Below, piece after piece: positions 7,529-12,117 of a stretch of DNA of 12,117 bases. Within the stretch, counting starts at the first letter, position 1. Each line of letters begins with the position of its first letter. The notes beneath the pieces were generated by a model that was given only the letters and a program-made list of their open reading frames with translations, ran no database searches and was not told the DNA's origin. The position numbers and the translations under genes were made by a program. Source of the stretch: Pseudomonadota bacterium (lineage in GTDB: Bacteria > Pseudomonadota > Alphaproteobacteria > SMXQ01); the NCBI GenBank assembly GCA_022562375.1, contig JADFPK010000029.1:1-12117 (forward strand), read 5' to 3'.

Positions 7529-8815
7529 ATGCGGATTGCCCGCCAACCTCATCCCGCCGGGCGCCGGGCCGGGCATAACGCCGGGGATACATTCCCCCGG
7601 CGGCTTCGTCGCGCGGTGCTTCGCGCGGGGCTCGCACTCGGGCTCTCGCTCACCCTGGCGGCGCCGGGATGGAGCCAGACGGATGACGGTTATGCCGCCT
7701 ACAAGCGCGGCGATTACACCGCCGCCCACCGCATCTGGAAACCGCTCGCCGAGCGCGGCGATGCCTTGGCCCAATACAATCTGGGGCTTTTGTATCAACA
7801 CGGCCTCGGAGTCGAGCGCGGTCTCTCCCAGGCGGCGACGTGGTATGCGCGCGCCGCCGAGAACGGCGATGCCGATGCCCAGAACGCGGTCGGCGATCTG
7901 TACGTTGCCGGTCTCTGGGGGAAGAAGGACTACGCCAAGGCCGCCACGTGGTACGAGCTTGCCGCCGAGCAAGGCCATGTGGCGGCGCAGCGCAAGTTGG
8001 GCGATCTACTGGCAAAGGGCAAGGGGGTCAAGCGAAATACCGATATGGCCATGGCCTGGCTGCGCACCGCCGCCGATAAGGGCGATGCCAAGGCCAGGCG
8101 CGGGCTGCGCGAGCTCGAGGCCAAGCGCAAAAAAGCGGCCGGCGGCGGCAGCCAAGCCGCCACCGGCATGCAGCAGCAAATCCTGTCGACGCGAATCGCG
8201 GCGGTGCCGCGAATCAAGCCGGGCCACAAATGCCCGATCTTCCCCAAGGCCCCCTACGACGTGAACGTCAAGATCGAAGTCCCGGGCGCGCCGATAAATC
8301 ACGGTCTTTCCATCCGGCAGCTCGGCCGGTTGGCGCCCCACGGGCCGGGTTCTCAAATCCTCGGCTTGACCAGCTACCCGCTCGAGATCAAGACCGCCGC
8401 CAGATATTCCTATGTGCCGGTGGGCAAGACCTATTGCTTCTTCGTCACCGGGATCGACGTGACCCTGCGTTACCCGAGCATGGACATCTATGTCGCCAAG
8501 GAGTACCAGCCGGGCTCATGTCCCTATCATGAGATCCTGCTTCACGAGGAAGACCACGTCCGCGTCGCGCGGGCGAGCCTCGAGCTTTACGCCCCCAAGG
8601 TCCGCAAGGCACTGACGTCCTATGTCATACCGACGGGCCTCGAACCCGTCGTCGTCTCCTCGCCCACGCAAGCGAAGGAGCGGATGGAGGGGTTGTCGCA
8701 AGAACTGCTGACACCGGTCTATCAGGAGATGATGGACGCGCTTCGCAAGGATCAGGCGGCGCTCGACACCCCCGGCGAGTACCGGCGCATACGCCGGCGT
8801 TGCCGGCAGTGGTAG
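7529..8815 (+). CDS. Secreted Sel1-like repeat protein with C-terminal HExxH (putative metallopeptidase) domain
   Basis: 428 residues. The long basic N-terminus (residues 1-32) and hydrophobic core (about 33-46, ending near GWSQ) look like a signal peptide with an extended n-region. A GTG at residue 30 is an alternative start but has no clear ribosome binding site. Residues about 53-190 hold Sel1-like (alpha/alpha) repeats, e.g. AQYNLGLLYQHGLGVERGLS and AATWYARAAENGDADAQNAV. A Lys/Ala/Gly linker (about 195-215) leads to a C-terminal domain with four cysteines (C235, C303, C331, C425), consistent with periplasmic disulfides. This domain contains H334-E-I-L-L-H339-E-E-D-H343, so HEEDH is a match to the HExxH zinc-protease motif. 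Similar uncharacterised secreted alphaproteobacterial domains have a GSCPY…HExxH pattern, from general recollection only. Sel1 repeats normally bind proteins. Protease activity is inferred from the motif alone. Confidence 0.85.
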   Translation: MRIARQPHPAGRRAGHNAGDTFPRRLRRAVLRAGLALGLSLTLAAPGWSQTDDGYAAYKRGDYTAAHRIWKPLAERGDALAQYNLGLLYQHGLGVERGLSQAATWYARAAENGDADAQNAVGDLYVAGLWGKKDYAKAATWYELAAEQGHVAAQRKLGDLLAKGKGVKRNTDMAMAWLRTAADKGDAKARRGLRELEAKRKKAAGGGSQAATGMQQQILSTRIAAVPRIKPGHKCPIFPKAPYDVNVKIEVPGAPINHGLSIRQLGRLAPHGPGSQILGLTSYPLEIKTAARYSYVPVGKTYCFFVTGIDVTLRYPSMDIYVAKEYQPGSCPYHEILLHEEDHVRVARASLELYAPKVRKALTSYVIPTGLEPVVVSSPTQAKERMEGLSQELLTPVYQEMMDALRKDQAALDTPGEYRRIRRRCRQW

Positions 8816-8816
8816 G

Positions 8817-8837
8817 CCGCCGATCGGACGCCGGCGG
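8817..8837. terminator. Possible hairpin between the convergent Sel1/HExxH and AAA+ genes
   Basis: CCGCCG (8817-8822) and CGGCGG (8832-8837) form a 6-bp all-GC stem with a 9-base loop, starting directly after the stop codon at 8815. The downstream plus-strand sequence is GTCTCTCCC, pyrimidine-rich but not a T run. The position between convergent genes is typical of a terminator; the sequence support is weak. Confidence 0.3.
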
Positions 8838-8881
8838 GTCTCTCCCACCGGTCCCGAACCCGCGACGTCGGCTTGGCGGCG

Positions 8882-10393
8882 TCAGCTTGGCCCGGGGTTG
8901 TTGACGATGATGGGTTCGTTGTCCTCGCCTCCCCGGATGGCGAGGTTCCTCAAGGCAAAATCCACCGAGGCGCGGTCCAGATGGGGCTCGCCACCGGTAT
9001 AACGGCTCTTGTCGAAGATCCGTTCGACGATGAATTTGGGGTGGTGGCTCGCCAGCTTTTCGCCTTGTTTCTTGTAGAAGGAGTTGAAGACGTAATCGAG
9101 CAGGTCCTCGGGAAGCTTGATCTTCTTATCCTCGCAAACCCTCACGAAAATCTGGATGAAGTCTTCGACGCTGGGCCTTTCCATCGGGATCTTGTAGGGG
9201 ATGCGCCTGAGAAAGGCCTCGTCCATCAAGTCGGCCGGCGAAAGATTGGTCGAAAATATCACCAACTCGTCGAACGGGATCAGGAATTTTTTGCCGGTGT
9301 GCAGGGCCAGATAGTCGACGCGCTTTTCCAACGGAATGATCCACCGGTTCAAGAGATCCTTCGGCGCCACCGCCTGGCGGCCGAAATCGTCGATGATGAA
9401 GACGCCGTTCATCGCCTTGACCTGTAACGGCGCCTCATAGAATCTGGAGGTCGTATCGTACCGGAAGTCGAGCATATCGAGGGTCAGTTCACCGCCGGTG
9501 ATCATCACCGGCCGCTTGCACGCCACCCAGCGTTGATCGATGTCTTCCTTGCGCAGCGGCACGTCACCGTCATCGTCATCGTTATGGATAAGGGCCCTGA
9601 CCTTTTCCTTCGGCTCTTCTTCCTCGCCGGCGAGATCGTGAACCGTCGGGTCGAAGACCTTGATGATCTGACCGTCGACCTCGATGGCATAGGGGATATA
9701 GACGATACCCTCGAACGACGCGCCGATCGCCTCGGCGATGGATGACTTGCCGTTGCCCGGCGGGCCATAGAGCAGTATGGCGCGGCCGGAGTTCACCGCC
9801 GGGCCAAGCTCGTCGATGAAGCCGTCGGGCAGGACCAGATGGGAAACGTTCTGCGTCAGGACGTCCTGGCTGACCCGTTCGGTGCTCATCGCCTGGCGTT
9901 CTATCTGGTCGCAATAAGCCGAGAGCGGCACCGGCGCGGCGCCGATATACTGGCATTGATCCAGCGCCTCGGTCGCCCAATCCCTTCCCTTGCCGGTCAA
10001 CGCGAAGCGAAGCTCCGCCGTTATGGTGCCGCCGCTCGAACCGAGAACCTCCAACAGACCCTTGTCGCGGGCCGCATCCAGTACCTCGTTGGTGATCGTC
10101 GTCGACAGCTTGAGAGCCGCCGCCACTTCGGTAGGCATCTCATAACCGTGCACGTACATCAGTTTTAACATCAGGGTTTCGATGAAAGAGGCCTTCAGCC
10201 CGGTGTCGGCGATATTCTTCGGCGTATCCGGGAATGTGGCGATAACCTCTTGTAACTGTTCGGCCGTGACCACCTCGAGGGCGACCAAATTCTCGCCCAA
10301 GAGCCCGCCCGCGGTCTTTTGTCTCTCGGTCGCTTTGCGGACGTCCTCCTTCGACACCACGCCGTTCGCTACCAAAAGATCCCCTAGCAGCAT
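8882..10393 (-). CDS. AAA+ ATPase with MshEN-like (GspE/PilB N-terminal-type) domain
   Basis: 503 residues. Residues 1-60 contain two tandem copies of an LGxxLVxxxVV…Q/L pattern (LLGDLLVANGVVSKEDV and LLGENLVALEVVTAEQL), resembling the MshEN/GspE N-terminal fold that in some ATPases binds cyclic di-GMP. Residues about 65-180 are a helical linker. A AAA+ module follows: Walker A GPPGNGKSS (210-218), Walker B VFIIDDFG (331-338), sensor-1-like FSTNLSP (380-386) and a candidate arginine finger in EAFLRRIPYKI (R396/R397). Between Walker A and B is a very acidic insert (EEEEPKEK, NDDDDGD, about 257-277). It is not a GspE/PilB secretion ATPase, because the C-terminal module is AAA+/MoxR-like rather than the secretion ATPase fold. 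The start is supported by GGAGGA six bases upstream. Substrate and partners are unknown; it probably remodels or disassembles a protein complex. Confidence 0.85.
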   Translation of the reverse strand: MLLGDLLVANGVVSKEDVRKATERQKTAGGLLGENLVALEVVTAEQLQEVIATFPDTPKNIADTGLKASFIETLMLKLMYVHGYEMPTEVAAALKLSTTITNEVLDAARDKGLLEVLGSSGGTITAELRFALTGKGRDWATEALDQCQYIGAAPVPLSAYCDQIERQAMSTERVSQDVLTQNVSHLVLPDGFIDELGPAVNSGRAILLYGPPGNGKSSIAEAIGASFEGIVYIPYAIEVDGQIIKVFDPTVHDLAGEEEEPKEKVRALIHNDDDDGDVPLRKEDIDQRWVACKRPVMITGGELTLDMLDFRYDTTSRFYEAPLQVKAMNGVFIIDDFGRQAVAPKDLLNRWIIPLEKRVDYLALHTGKKFLIPFDELVIFSTNLSPADLMDEAFLRRIPYKIPMERPSVEDFIQIFVRVCEDKKIKLPEDLLDYVFNSFYKKQGEKLASHHPKFIVERIFDKSRYTGGEPHLDRASVDFALRNLAIRGGEDNEPIIVNNPGPS

Positions 10394-10540
10394 CCCAGGT
10401 CCTCCATTTTCATCACGGGATTAGATATTGGACAAGACAATGGTCCGGCCGGTTCGGCTCCCGAATTTGCGGATGACTATCGCCGGGTCCGGTGACCCCG
10501 GCGCCCATTCACCCCGGAGCGCCAATTATTAGCCTAAGTC

Positions 10541-10557
10541 CTTAAGGGTCCCTTAAG
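10541..10557. repeat. Perfect 17-bp palindrome CTTAAGGGTCCCTTAAG
   Basis: Arms CTTAAGGG (10541-10548) and CCCTTAAG (10550-10557) flank a single T. Each arm end is itself the palindrome CTTAAG, and a related CCTAAG lies just upstream at 10533-10538. It is about 150 bases upstream of the AAA+ start and about 270 bases before the transcription start region of the basic protein. Odd-centred symmetry and lack of a loop favour a protein-binding site over an RNA hairpin. The binding protein is unknown. Confidence 0.5.
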
Positions 10558-10622
10558 CCAAACGGTCCTCTTGAATGTCCAAAAGTGATGGAAATTCAAG
10601 GTGTTCGACAATCGGCCCGTTG

Positions 10623-10649
10623 CCGTGGCCGAACCCGCCCCGGCCACGG
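10623..10649. repeat. 9-bp GC-rich inverted repeat (hairpin)
   Basis: CCGTGGCCG (10623-10631) and CGGCCACGG (10641-10649) form a perfect 9-bp stem with a 9-base loop (10632-10640). No T tract follows on either strand. It sits in the middle of the divergent spacer, far from either start codon. It could be a transcript-end hairpin for an unrecognised small transcript, or chance in GC-rich DNA. Confidence 0.4.
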
Positions 10650-10822
10650 AAGGGGCGAGTTCGGCCCCTTCGACTCCGGCCGATCGCGATCGCCGGCGAG
10701 GCCGCCGCGCCCGCGCCCGTCAGATCGCCCGAGGACGAAGCACGGCTTCAAACGCGGATGAAACGAGCCGCGCCAGAATCCTTTGAGGCCAAAATTAACG
10801 GAGCGCGTCCTTGCATTGCGGC

Positions 10823-10851
10823 TTTACAAATCGACATTTGTCATCTATTAA
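10823..10851 (+). promoter_or_regulatory. Sigma70-type promoter with embedded dyad for the basic 97-residue protein gene
   Basis: TTTACA (10823-10828, five of six to TTGACA), a 17-bp spacer, then TATTAA (10846-10851, four of six to TATAAT) give near-standard geometry. The predicted transcription start is about 10858, a leader of roughly 38 bases. The inverted repeat ACAAAT-CGAC-ATTTGT (10826-10841) overlaps the -35 box and spacer, a classical repressor position. The -10 region itself is also a dyad, TATTA-AA-TAATA (10846-10857). Confidence 0.55.
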
Positions 10852-10895
10852 ATAATATCACCATTAGATCAGTAATATATTTGGGAGATACCAAA

Positions 10896-11189
10896 ATGGC
10901 GCGTAAGTCATCACAAAAATTGGACCAAGAACGACTGACCAAGGGCCAGTTGCGTAAGCTCACTGCTTTACGGAAGTCCGTGGGGGAGGATATCGGCACC
11001 AAGGCATTCACCCAATGGCTCAAGACCCAGAATAAGGGCGCGAACGGGGATACCGACAAGACCGCCGAGACGATCGCCGGCGAACTCGTCGCCCTGATCA
11101 AGAAGAAGAATCTCTCGATCCCGCGCGGTGGTTATATTCTCAAGCGTGGCAGGGGACGGGTTATTGTGACGCGGGCAAGCGCCGACTAA
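10896..11189 (+). CDS. Small, highly basic hypothetical protein (97 residues)
   Basis: I do not recognise this family. The ATG at 10896 is chosen because GGGAG (10883-10887) lies eight bases upstream and a plausible promoter lies at 10823-10851. The same frame stays open to 10575, but that extension would run through the promoter and AT-rich leader. The protein has 22 Lys/Arg against 9 Asp/Glu (net about +13). It has no membrane segment or signal peptide, no cysteine and one tryptophan. An N-terminal basic helix region (KLDQERLTKGQLRKLTALRK, about 8-27) and a QWLKTQNKG segment precede a helical middle (TAETIAGELVALIKKK). The C-terminus is a Gly/Arg/Lys-rich strand-like segment (PRGGYILKRGRGRVIVTRA). 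Charge and size would fit a nucleic-acid-binding protein, but this is only inference. It is divergent from the AAA+ gene. Confidence 0.75.
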   Translation: MARKSSQKLDQERLTKGQLRKLTALRKSVGEDIGTKAFTQWLKTQNKGANGDTDKTAETIAGELVALIKKKNLSIPRGGYILKRGRGRVIVTRASAD

Positions 11190-11374
11190 CACCACGGTCT
11201 CGCAGCCACGATCCAGTTACGCCGGCGCCGGGAAAACGCGGTTTCTTTGCGTCGGCCAGATTTCCTCCGGCGATCCGGTACCTGATACAAGCATTCGAAC
11301 GGCGCGACTTGACCAACGTCCCGGCCAGCGCAATTATTTGCGACGGGAGGCCGGCCGGTCATTCCCAAGGAAGT
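11190..11374. other. Intergenic stretch after the basic-protein gene, nothing recognised
   Basis: 185 bases between the stop of the basic-protein gene and the 12-bp hairpin at 11375. I see no ORF with a ribosome binding site, no clear promoter and no RNA gene; a few short GC-rich self-complementary words are expected at this composition. Confidence 0.5.
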
Positions 11375-11402
11375 GAAGGCCGTGGCGAAGGCCACGGCCT
11401 TC
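11375..11402. terminator. Strong 12-bp hairpin between convergent genes (likely bidirectional transcription end)
   Basis: GAAGGCCGTGGC (11375-11386) and GCCACGGCCTTC (11391-11402) form a perfect 12-bp stem with a 4-base loop (11387-11390). It lies 185 bases after the basic-protein gene (plus strand) and 43 bases after the enolase-superfamily gene stop (minus strand). On the minus strand the following bases are ACTTCCTT, modestly T-rich; on the plus strand GCGCGCCC, not T-rich. It therefore fits best as a terminator of the minus-strand gene. Confidence 0.6.
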
Positions 11403-11445
11403 GCGCGCCCGCCGCCAACGCCTAAAACGTCCTCCGATCAGAGCA

Positions 11446-12117
11446 CTATACGGCGGCGCCGCGAACACCCGCGGCGGGCCGGGAGATTCGTTCCGCCTTC
11501 ACGGTGTGGCGCATCAGCGTCTCGCGGTCGATTTCCGGCACGAACCCCGCTTTCAGGACCATCGCGCCGTTTTCGAAACCAAGCGGGTCGGCGAACAGCC
11601 GCGCCTTGGGCTTGAGATAGCCGTTCATCTCGCCGGCATTGTCGATCACCAGGCGGGCGACGCAGGCCTCCATCCAGCAGCAGATCTCGGCCGAGGTGCC
11701 GTCGCCCAGCACCGGCTCCATGCCGAGATCGCGGATGCGCTTGAGCGCCGCCTCGAGGAGGTCCATACGGCCGAACTTCTTGAGCTTGAGCTTGATGAAA
11801 CCGATCCCCTCGATCCCGGCCGCCCGTTCGATATCGGCGACGCCATAGACCGATTCATCGAGCATCACCGGAACGGCCGAAACTTTGGCAACGGCGGCGT
11901 TGGCGGCCCAATCATCGGCGCCGCAAGGTTGCTCGAAGAGCTCGATTCCCTGGGCGTCGAGCGCCGCCGCGAAGCGGCAGCCCTGTGATTCGCTGAAACC
12001 CCGGTTGGCGTCGATACGGATGCTCGCCCGGCCCCGCGCCGCCTGCCGGGTGGCGGCGACGCGCGCGAGGTCGCCGTCGACATCCTTGCCGACCTTGACC
12101 TTGAGCGTCGTGAACCC
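11446..12117 (-). CDS. Enolase-superfamily enzyme (mandelate racemase/muconate lactonizing enzyme type), 3' part; start lies beyond the window
   Basis: 223 residues are visible before a TAG stop; the frame is open to the right window edge, so the N-terminal capping domain and start are missing (family members are usually about 350-400 residues). Counting from the first visible codon, the barrel shows the K-x-K strand-2 motif in TLKVKVG (K6, K8). The three metal-ligand strands follow: IDAN (D36), FEQP (E62) and LDES (D87). A Lys-rich strand-6 segment is at IKLKLKKFG (108-116). A later conserved loop reads VLGDGTSAEI. The two-lysine arrangement matches the muconate lactonizing enzyme/dipeptide epimerase/o-succinylbenzoate synthase subgroup rather than classical mandelate racemase, which uses a His-Asp pair. 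The substrate cannot be deduced; neighbours give no pathway clue. Confidence 0.9.
   Translation of the reverse strand, partial: GFTTLKVKVGKDVDGDLARVAATRQAARGRASIRIDANRGFSESQGCRFAAALDAQGIELFEQPCGADDWAANAAVAKVSAVPVMLDESVYGVADIERAAGIEGIGFIKLKLKKFGRMDLLEAALKRIRDLGMEPVLGDGTSAEICCWMEACVARLVIDNAGEMNGYLKPKARLFADPLGFENGAMVLKAGFVPEIDRETLMRHTVKAERISRPAAGVRGAAV

Larger units (their letters stand above)
10394..10895. other. Divergent intergenic region between the AAA+ gene and the basic 97-residue protein gene
   Basis: 502 bases. On the minus strand TCTAAT (complement of 10420-10425), five of six matches to a -10 box, lies 27 bases before the ATPase start, but no good -35 accompanies it. A perfect 17-bp palindrome is at 10541-10557 and a 9-bp GC stem at 10623-10649. 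A promoter with a dyad is at 10823-10851. The stretch of about 10575-10800 has open frames (for example a GTG-initiated 61-codon Arg/Ala-rich frame at 10601-10786, and an upstream extension of the downstream gene's frame), but none has a good ribosome binding site or recognisable sequence. I do not call a gene there. Bases 10838-10895 are strikingly AT-rich. Confidence 0.6.

Noticed and set aside
7203..8264. Plus-strand open frame of 353 codons overlapping the Sel1/HExxH gene
   Set aside because: Its product is low-complexity (Pro/Arg/Ser/Ala) and out of frame with the Sel1 repeats, which are clearly coding.

Overview
The window looks like a chromosomal segment of a GC-rich alphaproteobacterium, probably of a Rhodospirillales-like lineage. 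The grounds are GC-rich codons throughout, GGAGG-type ribosome binding sites, an nfeD–slipin pair, a fused LplT–Aas phospholipid repair protein and several envelope-associated repeat proteins. Taxonomy is inferred from composition and gene content only. No tRNA, rRNA, CRISPR array, insertion sequence or phage gene was recognised.

Layout, left to right. (1) The 3' part of an NfeD membrane protease gene (1-932) is followed one base later by a slipin/SPFH gene (934-1710), a classical membrane-quality-control pair. (2) A two-CBS-domain protein (1861-2292) has its own short upstream region with a tandem direct repeat. (3) A membrane-anchored TPR protein (2425-3642) carries six kinesin-light-chain-type repeats. 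(4) Convergent to it is a 1153-residue fusion of lysophospholipid flippase, acyltransferase and acyl-ACP synthetase (7164-3703, minus). (5) Divergent from the fusion gene is a secreted protein joining Sel1-like repeats to a C-terminal HExxH domain (7529-8815). A 12-codon mini-ORF with a strong ribosome binding site lies just upstream of it. (6) Convergent to that is a AAA+ ATPase with an MshEN-like N-terminus (10393-8882, minus). (7) A 502-base divergent spacer with several palindromes leads to a small, very basic orphan protein (10896-11189) under a recognisable sigma70-type promoter. (8) After a strong hairpin comes the 3' part of an enolase-superfamily enzyme (minus, 11446 to the window end).

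Common theme. NfeD/slipin, LplT–Aas, the TPR membrane protein and the secreted Sel1/HExxH protein all point to envelope or membrane maintenance. They are not one operon: strands alternate and most genes have their own leader. The AAA+ ATPase, the basic 97-residue protein and the HExxH protein are the least understood parts. No previously undescribed multigene system can be asserted from this sequence. The best leads are the HExxH/Sel1 protein with its upstream mini-ORF, the MshEN-like AAA+ ATPase, and the operator-like dyad in the promoter of the basic protein.
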